Assembly: GCF_014652315.1 (NCBI RefSeq)
Contig: NZ_BMYO01000009.1
Span: 62,001-126,000 of the forward strand
From: Jeongeupia chitinilytica
Lineage (GTDB): Bacteria > Pseudomonadota > Gammaproteobacteria > Burkholderiales > Chitinibacteraceae
Reading direction: 5' to 3'
DNA length: 64,000 nucleotides
Part shown: piece after piece, positions 41,642 through 49,918 of the stretch
How positions within the stretch are numbered: position 1 is the stretch's first letter
Layout of the letters: each line of letters opens with the position of its first letter
The notes under the pieces: generated by a model
The model's input: the letters and a program-made list of their open reading frames with translations, nothing else
Told to the model about the DNA's origin: nothing
Database searches by the model: none
Program-made: the position numbers and the translations under genes

Positions 41642-42778
41642 TCAGGGGCGCGCGGTGTGGTCGCCGCGCGCGGTGCGGACGCGCTGCGTCAGTGCCTCGA
41701 GTTCGATCCGCCATGCCGGCCAGCTCGCCGCCTGCGGCAGGTCGTGGCGCTGGATGTCGCGCAACAGGTCGCCGAGCTGCCAGTCGACCTCCTGCGCCAG
41801 CGCCAGCAGCTCCTGCGCGACCTGTTCATCGTCGATCGCGTAGTCGAGCGCCAGCTCGATCCGGTGCAGGTCGATCCCCAGCTGCGCCAGCATGCCGTAG
41901 ATGCGGTCGAGACGGTCGATGACGAAGTCGGGCAGCGTCAGCGCCTCCAGACGGCTGCGCTGAACCAGCCAGTTGTCGAACAGGGCCGCCTGACCGCCCA
42001 GCTGCTCTGACAGCACCAGCAGCCGTGCCTCGGACGGCTGGCTGTGCCCCGGCACGACGATGCCCTGCAGGCTGCGGGCCAGCAGGTCGATGGCCTCGGT
42101 CCGGAAGCTGTTCCGGATCAGCCGCAACCAGATCAGCATCGCGGCCGGCCGGCGCTTGGGCAGCACCGAACCGACGGCCTCGGCCACCGCCAGCAACTCG
42201 CCCAGCGGATGCAGCGCCCGGTGCGTGCCGTGCGCCGGATAGCCGCTGCCGTCGACGCGCTCATGATGCTGCAGCACCGCCAGCACCGCGGCCTCGGGCA
42301 CCTCGGGGCTGCGGCGCAGCAGCAGTGCGGCCATCTGCGGGTGATCGTCGATGACGCGCATCGCTTCCGGATCGCCGGCCGCCGGAATCAGGCTGTCGAG
42401 GCCGATCAGGCCGACGTCGTGGAACAGCGCTGCAATCATCAGCGCCGCGCGGTCGGACGCCGACAGCTGCAACCCGTTCGCCAGATAGTCGGCAAGGATG
42501 ACGATGATCAGGTGGTGCTGGTAGAGCTCGGGGTTTTCCGCGGCCATGCGGCCGAGCTGGCGCGACAGCGGCTCGGGCAGGTTCAGTGCACCGAGGCCGT
42601 ACTTGTAACCGAGCGGGTCGGTCGAGCGCGCCACCAGCGTCACCAGCGTCGGCAGGCTCTGCAGCGCCAGTTGCGCATGGTCGGCGATTTCTTCGCTGCG
42701 CAGGCCGGCACCGACGAAGTGGGGCACCGACGGCGCACTGGCCCGCATTCCGCGGGACGAACCATCCGGCAGCGACAT
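41642..42778 (-). CDS. HD-GYP-type metal-dependent phosphohydrolase
   Basis: A 378-residue protein with a central HD-GYP domain. Visible motifs are HDVG (His120-Asp121), HHERVDGSGYP (HHE 171-173, GYP 179-181) and a preceding metal-ligand His in DDHPQMA. Active c-di-GMP phosphodiesterases usually have HDIGK and end with an Asp in RI(I/L)AVAD; here these are HDVGL and LLAVAE, so Glu200 replaces the Asp. No recognisable sensory domain is attached. Activity is plausible but altered. ATG 42778 has GGGGGAG upstream. Its stop codon is one base past the helicase gene's stop, so the two converge tightly. Confidence 0.82.
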   Translation of the reverse strand: MSLPDGSSRGMRASAPSVPHFVGAGLRSEEIADHAQLALQSLPTLVTLVARSTDPLGYKYGLGALNLPEPLSRQLGRMAAENPELYQHHLIIVILADYLANGLQLSASDRAALMIAALFHDVGLIGLDSLIPAAGDPEAMRVIDDHPQMAALLLRRSPEVPEAAVLAVLQHHERVDGSGYPAHGTHRALHPLGELLAVAEAVGSVLPKRRPAAMLIWLRLIRNSFRTEAIDLLARSLQGIVVPGHSQPSEARLLVLSEQLGGQAALFDNWLVQRSRLEALTLPDFVIDRLDRIYGMLAQLGIDLHRIELALDYAIDDEQVAQELLALAQEVDWQLGDLLRDIQRHDLPQAASWPAWRIELEALTQRVRTARGDHTARP

Positions 42779-42827
42779 GGCAATCTCCCCCTGTACTTGT
42801 TGCCCTGCAGTATAGGCAGGCCGGCGG

Positions 42828-43667
42828 CTAGCGCAGCAGCGCGATGAAACGGTCACGCAACGGGCTGCCGGCCTGCGGCAGCCAGGCCAGACCGGTCTGC
42901 CAGACCAGGTCGGTGCCCGGCCGTACGATGCGTACGCCCGGCGGCAGGATGCGCACCGCGCTCTCGGGTACCAGCGCGGCACCGATGCCGGCCGCGGCGA
43001 GCGCCAGCAGGGTCTGGATGTCGCCGGCTTCATGGACGGCCGATGGCACGTAGCCCTGCCCGGCCCAGTGGTCGAGCAGACGGTCGACCTCGCCGGCGAG
43101 CCCCGGGCCCCGATGGCGTGCCAGCCGCAACAGGGTTGGCGGTCGCAGCGGATCGACGCCGTCGCCGACGGCCAGCACCAGCCTGTCGGTCAGCAGCGGC
43201 AGGCTGGCCAGCGGTGCGACGACCGGCAGCCGCACGAAGCCGAGCTGCAGGCGGCCGTCCAGCAAGCGCTCGACCTGCTCGGCCGACGACATGTCCTCGA
43301 GACCGATCTCGACGTCCGGATGATGACGGCGGAAGGCGGCGATGTGCTGCGGCGCCAGTTGCAGGCTGGACAGACCGAAACCGATGGCCAGCCGCCCCGC
43401 TTCGCCACGGACCATCCGCCGAGCACGTTCGTCGAGCGCATCGGCACGGCCCAGCAGCTCGCGCGCTTCGCCGAGGAAGTCGGCGCCAAAACCGGTCAGC
43501 GCCGCACCGTGCCGGCCGCGAACGAGGAGCGGCGCGCCGAGCCGGTCTTCGAGCACGCGGATCTGCTTGGTCAGCGCCGGCTGGGTCAGGCACAGCCGGC
43601 TCGCGGCCTGACCGTAATGCAGGCAGTCGGCGAGAACGACAAAGGCGCGAAGCAGACGGATTTCCAT
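42828..43667 (-). CDS. LysR-family regulator, divergent from the nitrilase gene
   Basis: A 279-residue LysR protein, with an HTH near the start (CLHYGQAASRLCLTQPALTK) and an effector domain beginning LAIGFGLSSLQLAPQHIAAF. The DNA-binding part looks like the CatR/BenM/CbbR-type LysR proteins that respond to small carboxylates. It is transcribed away from the nitrilase-like gene across 107 nt, the usual arrangement for a LysR protein and its target, so regulation of the nitrilase is likely. Confidence 0.9.
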   Translation of the reverse strand: MEIRLLRAFVVLADCLHYGQAASRLCLTQPALTKQIRVLEDRLGAPLLVRGRHGAALTGFGADFLGEARELLGRADALDERARRMVRGEAGRLAIGFGLSSLQLAPQHIAAFRRHHPDVEIGLEDMSSAEQVERLLDGRLQLGFVRLPVVAPLASLPLLTDRLVLAVGDGVDPLRPPTLLRLARHRGPGLAGEVDRLLDHWAGQGYVPSAVHEAGDIQTLLALAAAGIGAALVPESAVRILPPGVRIVRPGTDLVWQTGLAWLPQAGSPLRDRFIALLR

Positions 43668-43686
43668 TCCTTCAGGTTATCACCAA

Positions 43687-43709
43687 CCGGAAAATCCATC
43701 ATTATCCGG
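43687..43709. promoter_or_regulatory. Candidate LysR operator
   Basis: CCGGA (43687-43691) and TCCGG (43705-43709) form an inverted repeat with 13 nt between, in the gap between the LysR gene and the nitrilase gene. The spacing suits a LysR dimer site; seen by eye only. Confidence 0.35.
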
Positions 43710-43774
43710 CGCGCGCGCACGGTGCTTAAATCGTCGGTGTCGCCGGCCCGCCGGCATGTACCGGAGTCCCCACC

Positions 43775-44770
43775 ATGACCGAAACGCTGTGCGTCGCCGC
43801 GGTGCAGTTCCAGCATCGCGCCAACGACAAGACCTACAACCTCGGCCGCATTGCCGACTTCGCGCTTGAGGCCGCCCGCCGCGGCGTGCAGCTGCTCGCC
43901 CTGCCGGAAATGTGCATCACCGGCTACTGGCACGTGCCCAGGCTCGACGCAGCAGCCGTCGCCGCGCTGGCCGAACCGCTGGACGGCCCGTCGGTCTCCG
44001 CCGTCCGGGCGCTGGCGCTCCGGCACGGCATCGGCATCGGCGCCGGCTTCATCGAGCGCGGCGACGACGGCCGGCTCTACAACGCCTACGCGGTCTGCCT
44101 GCCCGACGGCCAGGTGCACTGCCACCGCAAGCTGCACGCGTTCGAGCATCCGGCGATCGCCAGCGGCGACCGCTACACGGTGTTCGATACGCCGTGGGGC
44201 GTGCGCGTCGGCGTGCTGATCTGCTGGGACAACAATCTGGTCGAGAACGCCCGCGCCACCGCGCTGCTCGGCGCGACGGTACTGCTCGCACCGCACCAGA
44301 CCGGCGGCACCGATTCGCGCAGCCCGCATGCGATGAAGAAGATTCCATTGCCGGTCTGGCGCAACCGCCACGCCGATCCGGCCGCGATCGAGGCGGCATT
44401 CCGCGGCCCGAACGGGCGCGAATGGCTGCTGCGCTGGCTGCCGGCACGCGCGCACGACAACGGCCTGTTCATCGTGTTCGCCAACGGCGTCGGCGAGGAC
44501 GACGACGAGGTGCGGACCGGCAACGCGATGGTGCTCGACCCGTACGGCCGCATCCTTGCCGAGACGTGGGCCGCCGCCGATGCACTGGTCGAAGCCGAGC
44601 TCGACCTCGGCCTGCTGCCGCTGTGTTCGGGCCGGCGCTGGATGCAGGGCCGGCGCCCCGAGCTCTACGGCGTGCTGACCGAGGTCCGGCCGGGGCTGCG
44701 CGATGCCCGCGCCGCGCGCTTCTCCGATGCCCCGGTCAACCTCGCTCTGACCGACGTGCGTCAGCCGTAA
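43775..44770 (+). CDS. Carbon-nitrogen hydrolase (nitrilase superfamily)
   Basis: A 331-residue enzyme of the CN-hydrolase superfamily. The catalytic triad is Glu45 (LALPEMCITGYW), Lys119 (HCHRKLHAFEHP) and Cys150 (VGVLICWDNNL). It resembles aliphatic amidase/nitrilase-like proteins found near LysR genes in pseudomonads and burkholderias; the exact amide or nitrile is not predictable. ATG 43775 follows the divergent promoter region. It ends with a 10-nt overlap of the converging lrgAB regulator. Confidence 0.9.
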   Translation: MTETLCVAAVQFQHRANDKTYNLGRIADFALEAARRGVQLLALPEMCITGYWHVPRLDAAAVAALAEPLDGPSVSAVRALALRHGIGIGAGFIERGDDGRLYNAYAVCLPDGQVHCHRKLHAFEHPAIASGDRYTVFDTPWGVRVGVLICWDNNLVENARATALLGATVLLAPHQTGGTDSRSPHAMKKIPLPVWRNRHADPAAIEAAFRGPNGREWLLRWLPARAHDNGLFIVFANGVGEDDDEVRTGNAMVLDPYGRILAETWAAADALVEAELDLGLLPLCSGRRWMQGRRPELYGVLTEVRPGLRDARAARFSDAPVNLALTDVRQP

Positions 44771-45636
44771 CGCGCCTGCGCCAGCGCCAGCCAGGCACGT
44801 GCAGCGTGCGACAGGTAGGCATCGCGCGGCCACGCCAGCGCGATCTCCCACGGGATATCGGCTTCGAGCGTGCAGACGGTCAGCCCTTCCTGGGCCGACG
44901 CGGCGATTTCGGACGCCGGCAGCAGCGCGATGCCGATGCCACCGCGCACCATTGCCGCGATCAGCCCGGGCTGACCACTGCGGCCGGCGACCTGCGGCGC
45001 GAAACCCGCCGCGGCGCACGCGCCGGTGATGCGGTCGTTGAGCGCAAAACCCGGCGTGAACAGGATGAACGGTTCGTCGGCGAGGTCGGCCAGCGCCACC
45101 ACCGGCCGGTGTGCCCACGCCGAGCGCTCGGGCGCAATCAGCGCCAGCCGGTCGCGCACCAGCGTCAGCGTCCGGTAGCGCGGATCGTCGATCGGATGCA
45201 GCAGGCCGCCGAGTTCGAGTTCACCGGCCAGCAGCGCGGCCTCGATCGCGATCGCGCCGTCCTCGAACAGCTTGAGCTCGACCCCCGGATACTTGCGTTT
45301 GAACTCGCTGATCAGCGCGACGAACACCCGGCCGCCGAGCGACGGCACGCCGATGCGCAGCTCGCCGCGCGCCAGCCCCGACAGCCCGTCGAGTTCGGCG
45401 CGCAACTGCGCGGCGTCGCCGAGCAGCCGTTCGGCATAACCGAGCACCACGCTGCCGGCGTCGGTCAGCCGCGGCCGCTTGCCGTCGCGCACCAGCAGCG
45501 TCTGGCCCAGTTCGTCCTCGAGCTGGCGCACCAGCTTGCTCACTGTCGGCTGCGTCACGCACAGCTTTTCAGCCGCGAGGGTGAAGCTGGCGCAACGGGC
45601 GACTTCGGCAAAGGCGCGCAGGGTTCGCAGTTCCAT
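44761..45636 (-). CDS. LysR-family regulator of lrgAB-type genes (CidR-like)
   Basis: A 291-residue LysR regulator. The HTH is CASFTLAAEKLCVTQPTVSK, and the effector domain begins LRIGVPSLGGRVFVALISEF. It diverges from an LrgA/LrgB pair, the same layout as cidR-cidAB/lrgAB in Gram-positive and some proteobacterial genomes, so it very probably controls them in response to a small carboxylic acid such as acetate or pyruvate. ATG 45636 gives the normal LysR start. The intergenic region holds a perfect palindrome (45669-45685). Confidence 0.88.
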   Translation of the reverse strand: MELRTLRAFAEVARCASFTLAAEKLCVTQPTVSKLVRQLEDELGQTLLVRDGKRPRLTDAGSVVLGYAERLLGDAAQLRAELDGLSGLARGELRIGVPSLGGRVFVALISEFKRKYPGVELKLFEDGAIAIEAALLAGELELGGLLHPIDDPRYRTLTLVRDRLALIAPERSAWAHRPVVALADLADEPFILFTPGFALNDRITGACAAAGFAPQVAGRSGQPGLIAAMVRGGIGIALLPASEIAASAQEGLTVCTLEADIPWEIALAWPRDAYLSHAARAWLALAQARYG

Positions 45637-45668
45637 CGCAGATCATTCCAAATCGGCATTGATTTCAT

Positions 45669-45685
45669 AAGGATAATTCATCCTT
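45669..45685. promoter_or_regulatory. Palindromic candidate operator
   Basis: AAGGAT-AATTC-ATCCTT is a perfect 17-nt palindrome. It is flanked by GATT (45661) and AATC (45688), which extend the symmetry. It lies in the 100-nt gap between the LysR gene and the LrgA gene, where a LysR binding site is expected. Confidence 0.55.
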
Positions 45686-45736
45686 GTAATCAACGCGCAG
45701 GCCTACACTGCGGGCTGTGTACTCAGGGAGGCCGTC

Positions 45737-46162
45737 ATGGCTACCTCGCGCGCCGCCAGCCTGTTCCGGCTGCTGGCCCAACTGTTGCTGATCTTTGCCA
45801 TCTGGTTCGCCACCGACTGGTTTGCCCGCGCCGTGCATTCGCCGATTCCGGGCAGCGTGATCGGGCTCGGCGTGGTGCTGGCGCTGCTGATGAGCGGCCT
45901 GATGCGGGCCGACACCGTCCGCCGCGGCGCCGAATGGCTGCTGGCCGAGATGCTGCTGTTCTTCATTCCGCCGTGCATCGCCGTGGTCCAGTTCGGCACG
46001 CTGTTCAAGGCCGAAGGCCTGCCGCTGATTGCGGTGATCGGCCTCGGTACACTGATCGTCATGGCCGGTACCGCGCTGGTCGTCGACATCGTGTTCCGCT
46101 GGGAGCACCGCCGCCGCATCCGGGCCAAATCGCGCCGCCGCGAACTGGCCGGAGTCCTGTGA
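45737..46162 (+). CDS. lrgA: CidA/LrgA holin-like protein
   Basis: A 141-residue membrane protein with four helices (LLAQLLLIFAIWFATDWFAR, SVIGLGVVLALLMSGLM, MLLFFIPPCIAVVQFGTLF and LIVMAGTALVVDIVF). The P-G-x-V-I-G signature after the first helix (PIPGSVIGLG) identifies the LrgA/CidA family, which acts with LrgB/CidB; older work proposed holin/antiholin roles, newer work pyruvate transport. GGGAGG precedes ATG 45737. The last base of its TGA is the first base of lrgB. Confidence 0.9.
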   Translation: MATSRAASLFRLLAQLLLIFAIWFATDWFARAVHSPIPGSVIGLGVVLALLMSGLMRADTVRRGAEWLLAEMLLFFIPPCIAVVQFGTLFKAEGLPLIAVIGLGTLIVMAGTALVVDIVFRWEHRRRIRAKSRRRELAGVL

Positions 46163-46848
46163 TGTCCTCCTCGCCCCTCGCGCTGATCAGTTTCGTCCTG
46201 ACCATTGCCGTCTATTACGGCTGCAAATGGCTGTACCGCCGCCACCGCAGGATCTGGTTCGCGCCGATCCTGCTCGCGCCGCTGATCCTCGGCGCCATCG
46301 TGCTGCTCGCCGGCATCCCCTATCCGGTCTACAACGCCGACGCCCGCTGGCTGGTCTGGCTGCTCGGGCCGACGACGATCGCCTTCGCCGTACCGATCTA
46401 CGACCAGCGCGAGATCATCCGCCGCAATCCGCTGACGCTGACGATCGGCGTGATCGCCGGCATCGTGCTCGGCATCGGCTCGTCGTATCTGCTTTCAAGG
46501 CTGTTCCGGCTGCCCGACGAAGTCACCCACAGCCTGCTGTCGCGTTCGGTCTCGACGCCGTTCGCCGTCGTCGCCACCGATGCCTTCGGCGGCTCGCGCG
46601 AGCTGACCTCGCTCTTCGTCGTCGTCACCGGCGTGTTCGGCATGGCGATCGGCGAAACGGTGATGCGGTTCTTGCCGCTGCGCTCCCGCATGGCACGCGG
46701 TGCAATGTTCGGCGCCGCCAGCCACGGCGCCGGCACGGCCAAAGCACGTGAAATCGGCGACGAAGAAGGGGTCGTCGCCAGCCTGACCATGACGATGGCC
46801 GGCATCGCCATGGTGTTGATCTCTCCCCTGCTCGGAGCATGGATATGA
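46162..46848 (+). CDS. lrgB: LrgB/CidB membrane protein
   Basis: A 228-residue LrgB-family protein with about six to seven helices. Diagnostic blocks are LLGPTTIAFAVPIYDQREII, SRSVSTPFAVVATDAFGGSR and GAASHGAGTAKAREIGDEEG, the last being the conserved H-x-x-G-T-A-R/K-A motif. With LrgA it forms a membrane complex involved in pyruvate handling and cell lysis control. Its ATG overlaps the lrgA stop by one base. Confidence 0.94.
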   Translation: MSSSPLALISFVLTIAVYYGCKWLYRRHRRIWFAPILLAPLILGAIVLLAGIPYPVYNADARWLVWLLGPTTIAFAVPIYDQREIIRRNPLTLTIGVIAGIVLGIGSSYLLSRLFRLPDEVTHSLLSRSVSTPFAVVATDAFGGSRELTSLFVVVTGVFGMAIGETVMRFLPLRSRMARGAMFGAASHGAGTAKAREIGDEEGVVASLTMTMAGIAMVLISPLLGAWI

Positions 46849-47066
46849 AGCGTCCCTTACCCTGGTGCTGTGCGCGGCGGCGCGCACGGCTGCGGCAGCA
46901 ACCCAAGCGTACGCCGCAACGTGCCGATGCCGTCGGCGGGACGACCGGGGAACTCGCGCCACCGCCCGTCAAGCTCACGCCGACATGAGCCGAATGCACG
47001 TACCCGGCAGGTAAAGGCCGGCGGGGCAATGGTAAGATGGCCGGGACCGTTTACCGAAACCATGCC

Positions 47067-47897
47067 ATGACCCGCCCGCCGATCAGCTTCGAATTCTTCC
47101 CGTCCAAGACGCCCGAAGGCGTCGAGAAACTGCGCAACACCCGCCGCCAGCTCGCCCAGTTCAAGCCCGAGTTCTTCTCGGTGACCTTCGGCGCCGGCGG
47201 CACCACGCAGGACGGCACGCGCAACGCGGTATTCGAAATCCAGTCCGAAGGCCATCAGGCCGCGCCGCACCTGTCGTGCATCGGCTCGACCCGCGCGACC
47301 ATTGCCGAGCTGCTGACGAGCTACCGCGAACACGGCATCCGCCGCATCGTCGCGCTGCGCGGCGACATTCCGTCGGGCATGGTCGACGTCGGCGAATTCC
47401 GCTACGCCAACGAACTCGTCGCCTTCATCCGCGAACAGCACGGTGACTGGTTTCACATCGAAGTTGCCGCCTACCCGGAGTACCACCCGCAGGCGCAAAG
47501 CGCCGAGGCCGACCTGCGCGCCTTCGTCGGCAAGGTCAACGCCGGCGCCGACGCGGCGATCACCCAGTACTTCTTCAACGCCGACGCCTACTTCCGCTTC
47601 GTCGACGAAGTGCAGAGCCGCGGCGTCACCATCCCCATCGTCCCCGGCATCATGCCGATCCAGAACTTCAGCCAGCTGTCGCGCTTCTCCGACATGTGCG
47701 GCGCGGAAATCCCGCGCTGGCTCAAGCTGCGGCTGGCCTCGTTCGGCGACGATTCGGCGTCGATCCGCGCCTTCGGCCTCGATTTCGTCACCGAGCTGTC
47801 CGACCGGGTGCTGTCGCAAGGCGCGCCGGGGCTGCACTTCTACACGCTGAACGCCGCCGGCGCGGTCAGCACGATCTGCCAGCGACTCGGTTTCTGA
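47067..47897 (+). CDS. metF: 5,10-methylenetetrahydrofolate reductase
   Basis: A 276-residue FAD enzyme producing 5-methyl-THF for methionine synthesis. It begins ISFEFFPSKTPEGVEKL and contains VTFGAGGTTQDGTRNAV, CIGSTRATIAELL, IVALRGDIPSG (FAD-binding RGD) and AITQYFFNADAYFRFVDE; LHFYTLNAAGAVSTIC ends the barrel. Length matches the bacterial enzyme. A nearer ATG at 47062 is out of frame; ATG 47067 is the family start. The 218-nt leader is GC-rich without a riboswitch I can recognise. A terminator follows. Confidence 0.96.
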   Translation: MTRPPISFEFFPSKTPEGVEKLRNTRRQLAQFKPEFFSVTFGAGGTTQDGTRNAVFEIQSEGHQAAPHLSCIGSTRATIAELLTSYREHGIRRIVALRGDIPSGMVDVGEFRYANELVAFIREQHGDWFHIEVAAYPEYHPQAQSAEADLRAFVGKVNAGADAAITQYFFNADAYFRFVDEVQSRGVTIPIVPGIMPIQNFSQLSRFSDMCGAEIPRWLKLRLASFGDDSASIRAFGLDFVTELSDRVLSQGAPGLHFYTLNAAGAVSTICQRLGF

Positions 47898-47920
47898 GCC
47901 CGCCCCACCTCGTACACCAG

Positions 47921-47943
47921 CGGCCCCGGACGGGGCCGTTTTT
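47921..47943 (+). terminator. Rho-independent terminator after metF
   Basis: CGGCCCCG-GA-CGGGGCCG followed by TTTTT, directly after metF. Its T-tract runs into the stop codon of the converging AraC gene. Confidence 0.85.
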
Positions 47944-48728
47944 CATGTGCCCGGCAATTCGCGCCGGTACTGCTCGGGCGTGGTACCGGCCTGACGCTGG
48001 AACATCGCGATGAACGCCGAACTCGTGCTGTAGCCGAGGTCGAGCGCGATCGCCTGAACGCTGCGCCCCTTGTCGAGCAGCTCGATCGCGTGCAGGAAGC
48101 GCAGGCGCTGCCGCCACTCGCCCAGACTCATTCCCAGTTCGCGCTGGCAGTACCGCGCCAGCGTGCGCTCGGTCAGGTGGACCGTTTCGGCCCATTCCGA
48201 GGCAGTGCGGTTGTCGCCGGGCTCGCGCTGCAGCGCGGCGAGCACCTGCTGCAGCGACGGCGTGCTGGCCAGCGGCAGGTAGCGCGGCTCGACCCGCGCG
48301 CGGCCAAGCTGGTCGACGACAACCTGCGCCAGCCGGCGGTCGGCGTCGCTGTCCGGCACGGCAACCTGGCGTTCGGCGAAGTCGATGAGGATGGCCCGCA
48401 GTACCGCGCTGATCGCCAGCATGCACGGCTGCGCCGGCAAGGCGCCGCACAGCGACGGATCGAGATCGAGCGCGCGGTACAGCACCGGCTGCTGGTTGTA
48501 GGTGCCGTGCACGACGCCGGGCGGCAGCCACACGGTGTACTGCGGCGGCGAGATGAAGCGCTGCCCGCCGACGTCGATCTGCATCACGCCGCGCTCGGCG
48601 TAGTTGAGCTGCCCCCAGGCATGGTGATGCAGCTCGCATTCGGTATCGGCGGCCAGCGCATCGAAGCGGAAGCACACCGGATACGGCAAATGGTCGAAAT
48701 CGCGGCGGGGTGAATACTGGTGGGCCAT
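47943..48728 (-). CDS. AraC-family transcriptional regulator
   Basis: A 261-residue regulator. A cupin-like N-terminal sensor (HHHAWGQLNYAERGVMQIDV and YTVWLPPGVVHGTYNQ) is joined to a C-terminal AraC DNA-binding domain (TASEWAETVHLTERTLARYC, SVQAIALDLGYSTSSAFIAM). The layout matches the EutR/YdeC-like type that controls adjacent exporters. It diverges from the EamA transporter gene, its likely target, across about 95 nt. The terminator of metF touches its 3' end. Confidence 0.92.
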   Translation of the reverse strand: MAHQYSPRRDFDHLPYPVCFRFDALAADTECELHHHAWGQLNYAERGVMQIDVGGQRFISPPQYTVWLPPGVVHGTYNQQPVLYRALDLDPSLCGALPAQPCMLAISAVLRAILIDFAERQVAVPDSDADRRLAQVVVDQLGRARVEPRYLPLASTPSLQQVLAALQREPGDNRTASEWAETVHLTERTLARYCQRELGMSLGEWRQRLRFLHAIELLDKGRSVQAIALDLGYSTSSAFIAMFQRQAGTTPEQYRRELPGT

Positions 48729-48823
48729 GCTGTCCGGATACGCGGATGATCTGTCCGGTTCTCAGTATATGCGGACAGGCAGACAGGCGGACAATCCATG
48801 GCAATACGTCGCAAGGTGAAGCC

Positions 48824-49714
48824 ATGCCCCTCCTCCTCCCCGTTCTGGCCGTGCTGATCTGGGCCGCCAACACCGTGGTCAACAAGCTCGCAGCCGGCGC
48901 GATCATGCCGGCCGAAATCGGTTTCTACCGCTGGCTGCTCGCCGCGCTGCTGTTCACGCCCTTCATGCTGCGCCCGCTGCTCCAGCACCGCGCAGCGGTC
49001 CGGGCGCAGGCCGGGCGCATCGTCGTGCTCGGGCTACTGGGCATGGTCGTTTACCAGAGCCTCGCCTACTATGCCGCGCACAGTACCTCGGCAACGAATA
49101 TGGGCATCATCCTGTCGCTGATGCCGATGATGGCGCTGGCGCTGGCGATCGCCCTGCTCGGCCAGCAGCTGACGCTGGGCGCGATCACCGGCTCGGTGGT
49201 TTCGTTCGCCGGCGTGCTGATCGTCGTTTCCGGCGGCAGCAGCGCGGCGCTGCTGCACCACGGCGTCGGCAGCGGCGACGCGCTGATGCTGATCGCCACG
49301 CTGGCGTACGCGCTCTACAGCGTGCTGCTGAAGAAGTGGCAGATCCGGCTGCCGTCGCTGCTGCTGCTGTACCTGCAGGTGCTGGTCGCCGTGGTGCTGC
49401 TGTTCCCGCTCTACCTCGCCTCGCCCAAGGCCGGGCTCTCGGCCGCCAACATTCCGCTGGTGCTGTACGCCGGGCTGTTCGCGTCGATGCTGGCACCGCT
49501 GCTGTGGATGACCGGCGTCGCGAAGGCCGGTCCCAGCCGCACTACCCTGCTGTTCAACCTGTCGCCGGTGTTCACCGCGCTGATCGCCGCGACGCCGGTC
49601 CTGCACGAAAGGCTGGCGTGGTATCACCTTGTCGGCGGCGTGCTGACGCTGGCCGGCGTACTGCTCAGCGAGCGCTGGAAGCAGCCGTTCGGATGGTCCC
49701 GCCGCCCGGCCTGA
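48824..49714 (+). CDS. EamA-family DMT transporter
   Basis: A 296-residue inner membrane protein with ten helices in two EamA repeats (VLAVLIWAANTVVNKLAAGA and GDALMLIATLAYALYSVLLK open the halves; the second repeat has NLSPVFTALIAATPVLHERL). It belongs to the RhaT/YdcZ-like drug/metabolite exporter group. AAGGTGAAGCC precedes ATG 48824. Control by the divergent AraC gene is inferred from layout. The substrate is unknown. Confidence 0.9.
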   Translation: MPLLLPVLAVLIWAANTVVNKLAAGAIMPAEIGFYRWLLAALLFTPFMLRPLLQHRAAVRAQAGRIVVLGLLGMVVYQSLAYYAAHSTSATNMGIILSLMPMMALALAIALLGQQLTLGAITGSVVSFAGVLIVVSGGSSAALLHHGVGSGDALMLIATLAYALYSVLLKKWQIRLPSLLLLYLQVLVAVVLLFPLYLASPKAGLSAANIPLVLYAGLFASMLAPLLWMTGVAKAGPSRTTLLFNLSPVFTALIAATPVLHERLAWYHLVGGVLTLAGVLLSERWKQPFGWSRRPA

Positions 49715-49918
49715 ATCCCGCTCGCCCGGCAGGACGTGTTGCGCAGGTGCCGCAGCCGCCGACGTCCGTCTGGCCGAATTGACGCTGCCGGGCGACCAAA
49801 CCGGCGGCCATGGTCAAGACTGGTGACATAAGCGCAATTAGAACGCAGCACCGGCCGGGCAGGACAAAGGCCGGGCTGCCCTTCCGGGATGCCGCATTCC
49901 GGGCTGGGGAGAACGAGC

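Noticed and set aside
46849..47066. Cobalamin- or SAM-type riboswitch before metF
   Set aside because: Parts such as GCCACCGCCCGTC recall a B12 element, but the B12 box and its ordered helices are not there, and no SAM-riboswitch core was found.
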